Shown: positions 10,009 to 18,533, numbered from the stretch's first letter. The stretch is 34,843 nucleotides of DNA from Pseudomonas sp. BGr12 (GCF_030272895.1 NZ_JALRNF010000052.1:1-34843); one strand, 5' to 3'. The notes: generated from the letters alone by a model not told the origin. Translations and numbers: made by a program.

Positions 10009-10304
10009 GACCAGATTTCCTCGGCCAGCTTTCTGGCCAGTTGAATATCACCGGATTGGGATGACTTGTCCCCACCCGCCAGCAGAACAATGACGACGGC
10101 CTCTCGCCTCGTGAAATAAACCCGATAGCCAGGCCCGACATCCATTCGCATTTCAGACACGTGCCCACCTACTGACTTCACGTCGCCAAGATTCCCGGCA
10201 CTTGCACGCTCGATCCTTCGAGCAATTGCCATTTTCGCGCGCAGATCACGCATCGATATCAACCAGGAAGAAAAGCTGGATGTCTGTAAAACGCGATAGC
10301 TCAT
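10005..10304 (-). CDS. RelE/HigB-like toxin (addiction-module killer family)
   Basis: A 99-residue RelE/ParE-superfamily protein, expected to cleave mRNA at the ribosome. Family landmarks are FSSWLISMRDLRAKMAIARRIERASAGNLGD and the core GPGYRVYF ... VIVLLAGGDKSSQSGDIQLA. The ATG at 10304 (MSYRVLQ) fits relatives; the frame opens 13 codons earlier at a TTG. The ribosome site is weak (GGGTACGGT), which is common for toxins. The genes are compact and autonomous, and are not tied to a visible mobile element. A REP element separates them from the ABC transporter operon upstream on this strand. Confidence 0.9.
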   Translation of the reverse strand: MSYRVLQTSSFSSWLISMRDLRAKMAIARRIERASAGNLGDVKSVGGHVSEMRMDVGPGYRVYFTRREAVVIVLLAGGDKSSQSGDIQLARKLAEEIWS

Positions 10305-10483
10305 ACCGTACCCGATCGTATCCTTTTGGATACATATCCGCAAGCCAATCCCCGACGCTCGGCGTCACCGGCTGATCGCTTCTGCCGGAGCCGACAATGA
10401 CACGGGGGAAAGCGTTGCTGGATTCAGTCAGTTCGGTATTGGCTGCAGTCTGTTTCCCTGACCAAAGTAGCTGGATGGCCTCA

Positions 10484-10507
10484 TCGCGGGGCAAGCCCGC
10501 TCCTACA
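10484..10507. repeat. REP element
   Basis: TCGCGGGGCAAGCCCGCTCC plus TACA is the Pseudomonas REP consensus, with the GCGGG-CAAG-CCCGC hairpin. It starts four bases after the stop codon of the second permease gene and may protect or end that transcript. Confidence 0.9.
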
Positions 10508-10511
10508 AAGG

Positions 10512-11279
10512 TCAGGCGCGTACGAAGCGCTGCCTGAGCAGGTCGCTCAGGGCATCCACCAGCAACACCAGCACCAGCATGGCGATGATCACCGTGCTGG
10601 CCTGGGCCTCCTGGAACAGGCTCAGGGTGGTATAGAGCATCTGCCCCAGGCCACCGGCCCCGACAAACCCCAGCACGCTGGCCATGCGGATGTTGTTCTC
10701 CCAGCGGTACAAGCTATAGGCCAGCAATTGCGGCCAGAGGTTGGGCAAGGTGCCAAAGCAAAATGCCGCGGCCTGGCTGCCGCCCTGCAGGCGGATCGCC
10801 GCAGCAGGCTCGGGCGGTGCGTTCTCCAGGGCTTCGGCGAACAGGCGACCAAGCACGCCGCTGGTGTGCAGCGCCAGCGCCAGGGTACCGGCATTCGGTC
10901 CCAGGCCTGCCGCCAGCACTGTGAGCGCCGCCCAGACCAGTTCCGGGATCGCCCGCAGGGCATTGAGCAGCAGACGCGCAGCGCCCTGCAGCGGCCAGCC
11001 GAAACGCCCTGCCGCCGGCAAGGCCAGCAACAGCCCGAGAACAACCGCGAGCAAGGTCCCCAGACCAGACATGGCCAGGGTCTCCAGCGCCCCCCTGGCC
11101 ACCGCCCGAAGATGATCCGGACTCAGGTCGGGACTGAAAAAACGCAGCGCATAGGCCCCCATCTGCCTCAACCCGTCACCACCGAACAGCGCTTGCAGGT
11201 CGAGGCTCAGGTAGGTGAACGACGCCAGTACCGCCGCCACGACGGCGAGGATCAACGCGGCATTGACCAGCGCTCTCAT
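10512..11279 (-). CDS. ABC transporter permease, PhnE-like (second), putative selenium-oxyanion importer
   Basis: A 255-residue membrane subunit with about six hydrophobic segments and the permease EAA-like loop (ENAPPEPAAAIRLQGGSQ ... FCFGTLPNLWPQLLAYSLYRWENNIRMASVLGFVGAGGLG), typical of PhnE-type phosphonate/phosphite permeases. The ATG at 11279 overlaps the stop of the preceding permease (ATGA); the open frame upstream of it is a shadow inside that gene. A pair of different PhnE-like permeases, one ATPase and one binding protein make a complete importer. The divergent selD-mnmH genes suggest a selenium substrate rather than a phosphonate; this is inference from context. Confidence 0.88.
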   Translation of the reverse strand: MRALVNAALILAVVAAVLASFTYLSLDLQALFGGDGLRQMGAYALRFFSPDLSPDHLRAVARGALETLAMSGLGTLLAVVLGLLLALPAAGRFGWPLQGAARLLLNALRAIPELVWAALTVLAAGLGPNAGTLALALHTSGVLGRLFAEALENAPPEPAAAIRLQGGSQAAAFCFGTLPNLWPQLLAYSLYRWENNIRMASVLGFVGAGGLGQMLYTTLSLFQEAQASTVIIAMLVLVLLVDALSDLLRQRFVRA

Positions 11280-12103
11280 GCCAGCCTCCCACGCAGCAAG
11301 CGGCTGAGCTGATCGGCCAACCAGACCAGCACCAGGAAGGTCAGCAACATGCTCGCCACTTGCGCCCCGGCGAACATGCGCATCGACAGGTCGATCTGCT
11401 GCCCCAGGCCACCGGCGCCGACGAAGCCCATCACCACCGAAGCGCGAATTGCACACTCCCAGCGGTACACCGTATAGGACACCAGCTCCGCCGCCGCATC
11501 CGGCAGGACGCCGTAGAAAAACGCGCTCAAGCGGCTGCTGCCCGCCTGCAACAGGGCATGGGCCGGGCGCTGGTTGACCGATTCGAAGATCTCCGCGTAG
11601 ACCTTGCCGAGCATGCCACTGTAGGTGATGGCGATGGCCAGCACCCCGGCGGTCGGCCCCAGGCCCACGGCGCGAACGAACAGTAGCGCCCAGACGATTT
11701 CCGGCACGCTGCGCAGGAAGATCAGCAGGCCGCGCACCGGCAGGCGCACCGCGCGCGACCAGAACCCCAGGCGCCCTCCCCGGGACGCGGCCCGCAGCGA
11801 CAAGGCACGGCTGGCCAGCAGGCTGGCCGGGATCGCCAGGAGCAAGGCCAGGGCCATGCCCGCCGTCGCCACGGCCAAGGTCTGTAATGTGGCCTCGAAC
11901 AACAGGCCAAGAAAGTCCCGATCATGGGCCGGCGGCCAGAAGGCGCTGACGAAGTTGGCCATTTCCCGGCGATTGTCGGCCTGCAGCAAGACTCCGGGGT
12001 CCAGCTCGCTGAGACGGATTCCTGGCCACAACAGGGCAACGGCCAGCAAGGCCAGCAACAGCCTGGGCAGCGCTGCCGGGTCGCGGGCGTGCGCCTTCAG
12101 CAT
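11276..12103 (-). CDS. ABC transporter permease, PhnE-like (first), putative selenium-oxyanion importer
   Basis: A 275-residue inner-membrane permease. An N-terminal helix (about 12-28) is followed by a periplasmic stretch, then the core of five to six helices starting at about residue 65. The coupling region reads ESVNQRPAHALLQAGSSRLSAFFYGVLPDAAAELVSYTVYRWECAIRASVVMGFVGAGGLG, which contacts the ATPase. It parallels the second permease closely (YRWE..IR.S.V.GFVGAGGLGQ), consistent with an old duplication. Its start overlaps the ATPase gene by seven bases, so the four genes form one tight operon. Confidence 0.9.
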   Translation of the reverse strand: MLKAHARDPAALPRLLLALLAVALLWPGIRLSELDPGVLLQADNRREMANFVSAFWPPAHDRDFLGLLFEATLQTLAVATAGMALALLLAIPASLLASRALSLRAASRGGRLGFWSRAVRLPVRGLLIFLRSVPEIVWALLFVRAVGLGPTAGVLAIAITYSGMLGKVYAEIFESVNQRPAHALLQAGSSRLSAFFYGVLPDAAAELVSYTVYRWECAIRASVVMGFVGAGGLGQQIDLSMRMFAGAQVASMLLTFLVLVWLADQLSRLLRGRLA

Positions 12104-12891
12104 CGTGGAATCTGCAGGTTGAGGGCCGGCACTATCAAGGGCGGCGAGGCCAGGTGTTCGTTGGCATACAGGGCATCGAGCAGTTCGCCGGACACCTCCC
12201 CTGCCGGACGATCGAACGCCACCTGCCCTTCACGAATGCCGACCACCCGCGGGAAATGCGCCAGCGCCAGCTCCACCGCATGCAGGCTGGCGACCAGGGT
12301 CACGCCGCGCTCGCCGGCGTGCTGGTTGAGAATTTTAAGACTGTGCTCGGCCAGCACCGGGTCCATGGCCGACACCGGCTCGTCGGCGAGCAGGATCTCC
12401 GGCTGCTGGTACAGCGCCCGGGCAATACCGACGCGCTGCAACTGGCCACCGGACAGTTGCCCGCACTGGGCAAACAGCTTGTCGGCGACGCCCAGGCCGG
12501 ACAGCACCTCGCGTACGCCGGGGATATCCGAGGGATGCAGCAGGTTGAGCAAGCCGCGCAAGGTGCTCCACTGCCCCAGGCGCCCGGCCAGCACGGCAGT
12601 CACCACCCGTTGCCGGGGCGGCAAGGGCGGAGCCTGATGGATCAGCGCGATACGGGCCCGCAGACGTTGACGGGCGGACGCCGACAGCCGCCACGGCGCC
12701 TCGCCCAGCAACTCGACACTACCGGTATCCGGCGCAATGGCGCTGGCGAGCAACTGCAACAGGCTGGACTTGCCCGCACCGGACGGGCCGATGATCGCCA
12801 CCCGTTCACCGGCGTCGATCTGCAGATCGACGCCGAGCAAGGCCTGGACCTGTCCATGACGCAGCCCGGCACCACTGAGGCGGATGGTCAT
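12097..12891 (-). CDS. ABC transporter ATP-binding protein, PhnC-like, putative selenium-oxyanion importer
   Basis: A 264-residue ATPase. The Walker A motif is GPSGAGKS (35-42), the Q-loop lies in IALIHQAPPL (Gln86), the signature is LSGGQLQR (146-153), Walker B is EILLADEP (165-172) and the H-loop is His204. The region between the Q-loop and signature (GRLGQWSTLRGLLNLLHPSD) is like that of PhnC. All catalytic residues are intact. The ATG overlaps the binding-protein stop by four bases. It drives uptake through the two PhnE-like permeases; the substrate call depends on neighbours. Confidence 0.92.
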   Translation of the reverse strand: MTIRLSGAGLRHGQVQALLGVDLQIDAGERVAIIGPSGAGKSSLLQLLASAIAPDTGSVELLGEAPWRLSASARQRLRARIALIHQAPPLPPRQRVVTAVLAGRLGQWSTLRGLLNLLHPSDIPGVREVLSGLGVADKLFAQCGQLSGGQLQRVGIARALYQQPEILLADEPVSAMDPVLAEHSLKILNQHAGERGVTLVASLHAVELALAHFPRVVGIREGQVAFDRPAGEVSGELLDALYANEHLASPPLIVPALNLQIPRC

Positions 12892-13742
12892 TTCAGCAAT
12901 TCAGCGGCCCGGGCGGCCTCCTCGATACCCTTGTAGTTGTCCGGCTTGGTCTCGATGAAGCGGCTGGCAGCCTGCAGGTCGAGGATCGCCTTGTCTTTCG
13001 GTTTGGCCGGATCGAGGGCGAGGAAGGCCTGTTTGATCTTCTCCTTAAGGGCCGGGTCGAGGTTGCCGCGCACGGTCCAGTTGTAGTCGTAATAGCTGGG
13101 CGTGGTGGCGAAGACCCTGACCTTGCTGGTGTCGACCTTGCCCGCGTCGACCAATTTTTGCCAGACACTGGCATTGAGCACACCGGCATCGACCTTGCCG
13201 GCCTGGACCCAGGCGGCGGTAGCATCATGGGCCCCGGAATAGGCGACGCGGCTGAAGTAGGTCTCAGGCTTGATGTTGTCGTCCTTGAGCATGAAGTAAC
13301 GCGGCATCAGGCTGCCGGAGGTGGACGAAATCGAACCGAAGGCAAAGGTCTTGCCCTTGAGGTCGGCCAGGCTCTTGACCTTGGGGTTGGCGGTAATGAA
13401 TTTGCTGGTGAATTTGGCGTCCTGCTCACGCTGCACCAGCGGGGTGGCGTTCGGGCTCTTCAAGTGCACCTGGACAAAGGTAAAACCGCCCAGCCAGGCC
13501 ATGTCCAGGCGATCGGTAGCCAGTGCCTCGACCACGGCCGGATAGTCGGCCACCGGCACGAACTCCACCTTCATGCCCAACTGCTGTTCCAAGTACTTGC
13601 CCAGCGGCTTGAACTTGCGCAGCAACTCGGTGGGCGCCTCGTCAGGAATGGCGCTCACCTTCAGGGTATCTCCCGCCTGGGCCAGATAAGTGGAGCACGA
13701 CAACACAAGGCCGGCGAACAGCGCCAGGGGACGTTTGAGCAT
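12888..13742 (-). CDS. Periplasmic binding protein, PhnD-like, putative selenate/selenite ABC transporter
   Basis: A 284-residue solute-binding protein, with a signal peptide at about 1-23 (ends YLAQA-GD). It has the PhnD fold: KVSAIPDEAPTELLRKFKPL near the N-terminus, AMAWLGG-type DMAWLGGFTFVQ, GKTFAFGSISSTSGSLMPRYFM (oxyanion-binding Ser/Thr run) and YSGAHDATAAWVQAGKVDAGVLN. A 'putative selenate ABC transporter' subgroup of PhnD-like proteins is known next to selD, from memory of NCBI family names. Here selD and mnmH diverge from it, which fits. Phosphonate use cannot be excluded from sequence alone, but no phosphonate catabolic gene is near. GGAGAAG lies just before the ATG. Confidence 0.88.
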   Translation of the reverse strand: MLKRPLALFAGLVLSCSTYLAQAGDTLKVSAIPDEAPTELLRKFKPLGKYLEQQLGMKVEFVPVADYPAVVEALATDRLDMAWLGGFTFVQVHLKSPNATPLVQREQDAKFTSKFITANPKVKSLADLKGKTFAFGSISSTSGSLMPRYFMLKDDNIKPETYFSRVAYSGAHDATAAWVQAGKVDAGVLNASVWQKLVDAGKVDTSKVRVFATTPSYYDYNWTVRGNLDPALKEKIKQAFLALDPAKPKDKAILDLQAASRFIETKPDNYKGIEEAARAAELLK

Positions 13743-13795
13743 AGGGACTTCTCCAGTTCGATGGCAGATGCAGCCGGCATCAGGCCGCCCCGGGA

Positions 13796-13824
13796 ATTAT
13801 AAGAGGCCTCGGTGCAAAGGCCAG
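13796..13824 (-). promoter_or_regulatory. Candidate promoter of the selenium-type ABC operon
   Basis: A consensus TATAAT lies on the minus strand at 13796-13801; the -35 position 17 bases upstream (13819-13824, CTGGCC) matches poorly. A regulator may help this promoter. The 121-base gap must also hold the selD promoter, for which TACACT (13831-13836) is only a weak -10 candidate. Confidence 0.4.
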
Positions 13825-13863
13825 CTTTGATACACTCGCACCTAACCCTAGTTCGAGGTGCCT

Positions 13864-14898
13864 ATGAGCGAACCGATTCGTCTGACCCAGTACAGCCACG
13901 GAGCCGGCTGCGGCTGCAAGATCTCACCGAAGATGCTGGAAGTCATTCTTGCCGAAAGCGGCACCCAGGCGCTGGACCCTAAACTCTGGGTCGGCAACGC
14001 CTCACGCGACGACGCCGCCGTCTACGCCCTGGATGACGAGCGCGGCGTGGTGTCGACCACCGATTTCTTCATGCCGATCGTCGATGATCCCTACGACTTC
14101 GGCCGCATCGCCGCCACCAACGCGATCAGCGACATCTACGCCATGGGCGGTGATCCGCTGATGGCCATCGCGATTCTCGGCTGGCCGATCAACGTACTGG
14201 CCCCGGAAGTGGCCCGCGAAGTCATTCGTGGCGGTCGTGCAGTGTGCGCCGAAGCGGGCATTCCACTGGCCGGGGGACACTCGATCGACGCCCCCGAGCC
14301 CATTTTCGGCCTGGCCGTCACCGGCGTGGTGCAAAAGCGCCACATGAAGCGCAACGATACCGCCACCCGGGGTTGCCGGCTGTACCTGACCAAGCCACTG
14401 GGCATCGGCATTCTCACCACCGCCGAGAAGAAATCCAGACTGCGCGAACAGGACAAAGGCCTGGCCCGCGACTGGATGTGCACCCTCAACACCCCCGGCA
14501 GCCGCTTCGGCAAGCTGGCCGGGGTCAGCGCCATGACCGATGTCACCGGTTTCGGCCTGCTCGGTCACTTGGTGGAGCTGGCCGACGGCAGTGGCTTGAG
14601 CGCGCGCCTGGACTACAACGCAGTGCCACGCCTGCCAGGAGTCGAGCATTACCTGGCCGAAGGCTGCATCCCCGGCGGCACCCTGCGCAACTTCGACAGC
14701 TACGGCGACAAGATCGCCCCCCTGAGCGAAGAGCAGAAGCACCTGCTGTGCGACCCGCAGACCAGCGGCGGCCTGCTGGTGGCGGTGACACCAGAGGGTG
14801 AAGCCGAATTCCTCGCCGTCGCCGCCGAACTGGGCCTTGCGCTGGCACCGATCGGCGAACTGGTCGAGCGACAGAGACATGCGGTCGAGGTGCGGTAA
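13864..14898 (+). CDS. selD: Selenophosphate synthase SelD
   Basis: SelD, 344 residues, makes monoselenophosphate from selenide and ATP, the selenium donor for selenocysteine and 2-selenouridine. The active-site loop is SHGAGCGCK, with Cys16 where some relatives carry selenocysteine, and Lys19. No in-frame TGA is read here, so this is the Cys form. The C-terminal motif [13 protein letters not shown] is conserved. The ATG at 13864 has GAGGTG five bases upstream; the GTG at 13858 is part of that site. mnmH follows with a one-base TAATG overlap, so the two are coupled. Confidence 0.98.
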   Translation: MSEPIRLTQYSHGAGCGCKISPKMLEVILAESGTQALDPKLWVGNASRDDAAVYALDDERGVVSTTDFFMPIVDDPYDFGRIAATNAISDIYAMGGDPLMAIAILGWPINVLAPEVAREVIRGGRAVCAEAGIPLAGGHSIDAPEPIFGLAVTGVVQKRHMKRNDTATRGCRLYLTKPLGIGILTTAEKKSRLREQDKGLARDWMCTLNTPGSRFGKLAGVSAMTDVTGFGLLGHLVELADGSGLSARLDYNAVPRLPGVEHYLAEGCIPGGTLRNFDSYGDKIAPLSEEQKHLLCDPQTSGGLLVAVTPEGEAEFLAVAAELGLALAPIGELVERQRHAVEVR

Positions 14899-16001
14899 TG
14901 CGTGACAACAGCAGCGACTATCGCCAACTGTTTCTCAACGATGTCCCCATGATGGACATGCGTGCCCCGGTCGAGTTTGCCCGGGGCGCCTTCCCCGCCG
15001 CCATCAACCTGCCGCTGATGAACGACCTGGAACGGCAGAAGGTCGGCACCTGTTACAAGCAACACGGCCAACAGGCGGCCATTGTCCTGGGCCATGAACT
15101 GGTCAACGGCCGCAGCAAGGATGAGCGCATTGCCGGCTGGGCCGCCTTCGCCCGGGCCAACCCCGAGGGTTACCTCTATTGCTTTCGCGGTGGCCTGCGT
15201 TCGCAGATCGTCCAGCAATGGCTCAGGGAAGAAGCCGGCATCCACTACCCGAAAGTGGTCGGCGGCTACAAGGCGATGCGTAATTTCTTGCTGCAGACGA
15301 CCCAGGGCGCTGTTGACGAATGCAGCTTCGTGCTGGTCGGCGGCCTCACCGGCACCGGCAAGACCGAGCTGTTGCACACACTGGACAACGCCCTGGACCT
15401 GGAAGGCCACGCCAACCACCGCGGCTCAAGCTTTGGCAAGCGCGCCACCGGCCAGCCGGCGCAGATCGACTTCGAGAACGGCCTGGCCATCGATCTGCTG
15501 AAAAAGCGTGCCCGTGGCATCGAGCAATTCGTGCTGGAAGATGAAGGGCGTATCGTCGGCAGCTGCGCCGTGCCCCTGGAACTGTACCAGGGCATGCGCC
15601 ACTACCCGCTGGTGTGGCTGGAAGACAGCTTCGACAGTCGCGTCGAGCGGATCCTGGACGACTACGTCACCCAGCTGTGCGCCGAGTTCGTCGCCCTGCA
15701 TGGTGACGAGCACGGCTTCCTGCGCTTTGCCGAGCGCCTGCAACAGAGCATGGGGAACATCCTCAAGCGCCTGGGCGGCGAGCGCTACCAGCGCCTGTCA
15801 GCCCTGTTGCAGCAAGCCCTGGACGAACAGCGGCGCAGCGGCGATGTCGCGCTGCATCGTGCCTGGATCAGCGACCTGCTCAGCGAGTACTACGACCCGA
15901 TGTATGCCTACCAGCGTGACAGCAAGGCTGAACGCATCGAGTTTTCCGGCGACCAGATCGAGGTGCGTGAATACCTCAGGGCACGCGCCGCAAGACACTG
16001 A
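14898..16001 (+). CDS. mnmH: tRNA 2-selenouridine synthase MnmH (SelU/YbbB)
   Basis: MnmH, 367 residues, geranylates and then selenates the 2-thio group of the wobble uridine in tRNA-Lys, -Glu and -Gln, with selenophosphate from SelD. The N-terminal rhodanese domain holds the catalytic Cys95 in [13 protein letters not shown]-loop follows at 148-156 (GGLTGTGKT), in the C-terminal domain. Length is typical of the family. The start overlaps the selD stop (TAATG) with GAGGTG upstream. Together with the divergent importer this gives a complete route from selenium uptake to tRNA, without needing selenoproteins. Confidence 0.97.
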   Translation: MRDNSSDYRQLFLNDVPMMDMRAPVEFARGAFPAAINLPLMNDLERQKVGTCYKQHGQQAAIVLGHELVNGRSKDERIAGWAAFARANPEGYLYCFRGGLRSQIVQQWLREEAGIHYPKVVGGYKAMRNFLLQTTQGAVDECSFVLVGGLTGTGKTELLHTLDNALDLEGHANHRGSSFGKRATGQPAQIDFENGLAIDLLKKRARGIEQFVLEDEGRIVGSCAVPLELYQGMRHYPLVWLEDSFDSRVERILDDYVTQLCAEFVALHGDEHGFLRFAERLQQSMGNILKRLGGERYQRLSALLQQALDEQRRSGDVALHRAWISDLLSEYYDPMYAYQRDSKAERIEFSGDQIEVREYLRARAARH

Positions 16002-16012
16002 TCGGATGCCAC

Positions 16013-16393
16013 TCAAGGTCCGAGCAGTTTCCCCAGTTCGTCCGCCCGGGCCTTGGTCATCTCCAGCACACAGCCTGCGCCGTTGAGCTGGTCCATGGTG
16101 CCGCCAGTGAGGCCGTAGTACAGGCCGCAGTTGGCATCACGGTACTTTATCCACAGGCGCTGGGCATCGCGCAACTTGCCTTGCTGGTCGGTCTCCAGGC
16201 CGGCCATGGCGGTTTTGTAGGCGCTATTGAGGCGAGCGTCCTGGCGTTCGATCTCGGCGCCGTTGCAGTTATTCATGTCCAGCGTGGTGGTGGCGGTTTT
16301 CATGCATTGGCTGTAGGCAGGCGAATCGCCCTGGGCGATGGCTAAGGGGGCGATGGTGGTCATCAGCGCGATGGGCAGCAGCGTGTGCTTCAT
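16013..16393 (-). CDS. Periplasmic DUF1311/LprI-like protein
   Basis: A 126-residue secreted protein with a signal peptide at about 1-20 (ends PLAIAQ). Four cysteines (30, 43, 89, 108) can form two disulfides. The central stretch DARLNSAYKTAMAGLETDQQGKLRDAQRLWIKYRDANC is the hallmark of the DUF1311/lysozyme-inhibitor LprI domain. LprI of mycobacteria inhibits lysozyme, but for most members, including this one, function is unproven. The ATG at 16393 begins the signal peptide, with GGAG nine bases upstream. It is convergent with mnmH, 11 bases apart, and no terminator is visible in that gap. Confidence 0.88.
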   Translation of the reverse strand: MKHTLLPIALMTTIAPLAIAQGDSPAYSQCMKTATTTLDMNNCNGAEIERQDARLNSAYKTAMAGLETDQQGKLRDAQRLWIKYRDANCGLYYGLTGGTMDQLNGAGCVLEMTKARADELGKLLGP

Positions 16394-16468
16394 TGGGGGG
16401 AACTCCTTGTAAGGGGGTGTCAGGATGCAGGGCGCACCGATCTTGCACAATGGGCTGCAGTTACATGA

Positions 16469-17407
16469 TCAGGGGCTGTCAGTTACAGCGCATCGCGGGG
16501 CAAGCCCGCTCCTACAGACTGCGACTACCTTTTCGCGCAACCAGCGGTGACCGGCATCCCCTGCTCGACGTTGGTGCCAGGCCTGCTGAAAGCCGAATGC
16601 CTTGATCGGCAGCGGCGGCTGGAACCGGCGCAGACGCGGGTCGAGCTTGCCGCTATCCAGGCTGCGCCGTGCCACCGTGAGGACCAGGTCGGTACCGGCG
16701 ATCACCTCCTGGGCCGCCGCCCAGTGAGGCAGTGCCAACGCCACCCGCCGGCGGGCATCGATCTCGGCGAGCGCCAGGTCGATTTCGTTGTCGATGCCCG
16801 GTCGCACGGCCACCAGCACATGGGGCCGTGCCAGCCAGTCGACCAGGCTCAGGCCACCACGCGGCGGCAGGCCGCTACGGTCGGCAACGCAGGTAAAGCG
16901 TTCTTCGAACAAGGTTTCAACCTGCAGCTCGGTGTTCACCTGCGGGAACACCCCCAGCGCCAGGTCGGCCTCGCCATCGAACAGATGACCCAGCATCGCC
17001 TCGCGGCTACCCTGGATGACCACCAGATCGATCCCCGGCGCCTGTTCACGCAGCACTCGCATCAGCCCCGGCAACACTACCCGGGCGCCGTAGTCCGACA
17101 TCGCCAGGCGAAAGCTGCGCCGCGCCTTCGCCGGCTCGAAGCCGGGCCGGGCAATCAAGCCGTCGAGCTGCTCCAGGGCCTGCTGCAGTGGCTCGATCAA
17201 GGCCTGGGCACGGGCCGTGGCGTGCAGACGCCCACCCCGGCGCACCAGCAAGGGGTCGGCGAACACCTCTCGCAGCTGCGCCAGTGCATGGCTCACCGCC
17301 GGTTGACTGCGATGCAGGCGCAAGGCTGCGCGGGACACATGCTGCTCAGCCAGCAAGGCATGCAAGGTGAGCAGCAGGTTGAGGTCTATGCGGCGCAGAT
17401 CATCCAT
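16469..17407 (-). CDS. LysR-family transcriptional regulator with a REP-encoded C-terminal tail
   Basis: A 312-residue LysR regulator. The winged helix-turn-helix covers about 6-65 (LNLLLTLHALLAEQHVSRAALRL ... QPAVSHALAQLREVFADPLLVR). An effector-binding domain of two lobes follows (from about 95, FRLAMSDYGARVVLPGLM). Effector unknown. It diverges from the small DMT transporter gene 89 bases away, the usual arrangement for a LysR regulator and its target. Odd: the last 14 residues (RSGLAPRCAVTDSP) are mostly encoded by a REP element at 16493-16516, so the natural stop seems to have been lost or replaced. The domain itself looks complete. Confidence 0.93.
   Translation of the reverse strand: MDDLRRIDLNLLLTLHALLAEQHVSRAALRLHRSQPAVSHALAQLREVFADPLLVRRGGRLHATARAQALIEPLQQALEQLDGLIARPGFEPAKARRSFRLAMSDYGARVVLPGLMRVLREQAPGIDLVVIQGSREAMLGHLFDGEADLALGVFPQVNTELQVETLFEERFTCVADRSGLPPRGGLSLVDWLARPHVLVAVRPGIDNEIDLALAEIDARRRVALALPHWAAAQEVIAGTDLVLTVARRSLDSGKLDPRLRRFQPPLPIKAFGFQQAWHQRRAGDAGHRWLREKVVAVCRSGLAPRCAVTDSP
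16493..16516. repeat. REP element inside the 3' end of the LysR gene
   Basis: TCGCGGGGCAAGCCCGCTCC plus TACA is identical to the REP at 10484-10507. Here it is read through in frame by the LysR gene instead of lying after the stop codon. Confidence 0.9.
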
Positions 17408-17442
17408 CAGGCGAATAACTCCCGTGCATCGTTCGAATTTCC

Positions 17443-17458
17443 ATTACCGGTATCGATA
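17443..17458. promoter_or_regulatory. Candidate LysR-type operator
   Basis: In the 89-base gap between the divergent LysR and DMT genes, ATTACCGGTAT (17443-17453, one mismatch from a palindrome) runs into the palindrome TATCGATA (17451-17458). Such A/T-ended dyads suit a LysR-type site. No clear sigma-70 promoter was found beside it. Confidence 0.3.
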
Positions 17459-17496
17459 GCCAAGACTCTAGCAAGTCACTTTCAAGGAGTCTTGCC

Positions 17497-17976
17497 ATGA
17501 GCCTGTCTTTTTCCCCCGCCGCCTTCTTGCCCTTGACCATCGCCGTGCTGGCGGGTGCGGCGGTGCCCTTCCAGGCCGGTAGCAACGCCACCCTCGGGCG
17601 CCTCCTCGGGCACCCGTTGTGGGCCTCCCTGGTGTCCCTCGGGGTCAGCGTCCTGATGGTCATCCCGGCGTTGCTGGTGCTGCGCGCTCCATTGCCGCAG
17701 CTCGGTGCCCTGGCCCAGGCGCCCTGGTGGGCCTGGCTGGGCGGTGTGGCCGGCGTCGCCTACATCACCGCCGCACTGGTGCTCACACCACGCCTGGGCG
17801 CTGCCGGATTTATCGTCTGTGTGATTGCCGGCCAGGTGCTGTCATCCCTGCTGATCGACCAGTGGGGGCTCATGGGCCTGGCACAGCGCCCGGTAAACAG
17901 CCTGCGCCTGGCCGGGGTCGGGCTGATCGTGGTCGGCATGCTGGTGGTGCAATGGGGCACCTCGACTTCGCGCTAG
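17497..17976 (+). CDS. Small DMT-family transporter (YdcZ/DUF606-like)
   Basis: A 159-residue inner-membrane protein with about five hydrophobic segments. The FQAGSNATLGRLLGHPLWASLVSLGVS start and the GVAYITAALVLTPRLGAAGFIVCVIAGQVLSSLLIDQWG core are typical of DUF606 (half-length DMT transporters that work as dimers). The substrate is unknown. AAGGAGT lies seven bases before the ATG, a strong ribosome site. It is divergent from the LysR gene, which probably controls it. Its stop overlaps the convergent membrane-protein gene by four bases. Confidence 0.9.
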   Translation: MSLSFSPAAFLPLTIAVLAGAAVPFQAGSNATLGRLLGHPLWASLVSLGVSVLMVIPALLVLRAPLPQLGALAQAPWWAWLGGVAGVAYITAALVLTPRLGAAGFIVCVIAGQVLSSLLIDQWGLMGLAQRPVNSLRLAGVGLIVVGMLVVQWGTSTSR

Positions 17977-18533
17977 ATGGCCTTGGGATTCGAGGGCTGG
18001 AGTATGGGCGGTGGCTCCAGCGCCCGCTCGATTTCAAAGCGCAGGCTGGGGGCCTGGAGCCCGAAGTTGATGAGAACGCCCAACGCCACCGCCAGCAGGC
18101 CGTCGCCCCAGTGCCAGCCTGGCACCGGTTCACCCTGACGGGCAAGGTGACACCACCAGGCCTGCGCCAGGCAGAAGCCGAGGATCGCCCCCAGCCACAG
18201 GTAGTAGCCAGGCCCGAAGTGGATCAAGTCGACGAATTCGTAGCTGCGGTTGTCCGGCAGGCGCTCGATCCCCAGGCTCGCCAACGCCAGGTACAGCGCC
18301 GCCAGCCCAAGCACCAGCGACACACGGCGCCAGCGGCGGTGCAGCAGGATGGCCAGCCCGAGCAACGGATTGGCAAACCAGCCGTGGATACCGAACATCA
18401 CGCCCCAGGGCCCGTACAACAGGGCCTGCAGGGCATGCATGCGCCCCCCGCCAGCGAGGTACATGGCGTTGAAACACAGGCTTGCCAGAAACAGCAGCAA
18501 GGTGAGTGCGATGTAGTGCCGGGCGATCTTCAC
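17973..18533 (-). CDS. Membrane protein of unknown function
   Basis: A 186-residue protein that I do not recognise. Hydrophobic segments fall at about 7-27, 52-66, 70-90, 106-130 and 143-160, which suggests five membrane passes. There is a conserved-looking WGVMFGIHGWFANPLLGLA stretch and a short Pro-rich C-terminus (EPPPILQPSNPKAI). The start is GTG at 18533, supported by AGGAGAAGG just upstream. It may be co-transcribed with the cysteine-cluster gene 124 bases upstream. The four-base convergent overlap with the DMT gene leaves no room for a terminator. Confidence 0.75.
   Translation of the reverse strand: MKIARHYIALTLLLFLASLCFNAMYLAGGGRMHALQALLYGPWGVMFGIHGWFANPLLGLAILLHRRWRRVSLVLGLAALYLALASLGIERLPDNRSYEFVDLIHFGPGYYLWLGAILGFCLAQAWWCHLARQGEPVPGWHWGDGLLAVALGVLINFGLQAPSLRFEIERALEPPPILQPSNPKAI

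Noticed and set aside
10246..10494. An 82-codon minus-strand frame overlapping the toxin gene start
   Set aside because: Its first residues come from a REP element and its end overlaps the toxin in another frame. The toxin fits a known family; this frame does not.
10512..13742. Calling the ABC operon a phosphonate transporter (phnCDE)
   Set aside because: The family resemblance is real, but there is no phosphonate catabolic gene and the divergent selD-mnmH points to selenium; gene symbols were left blank.
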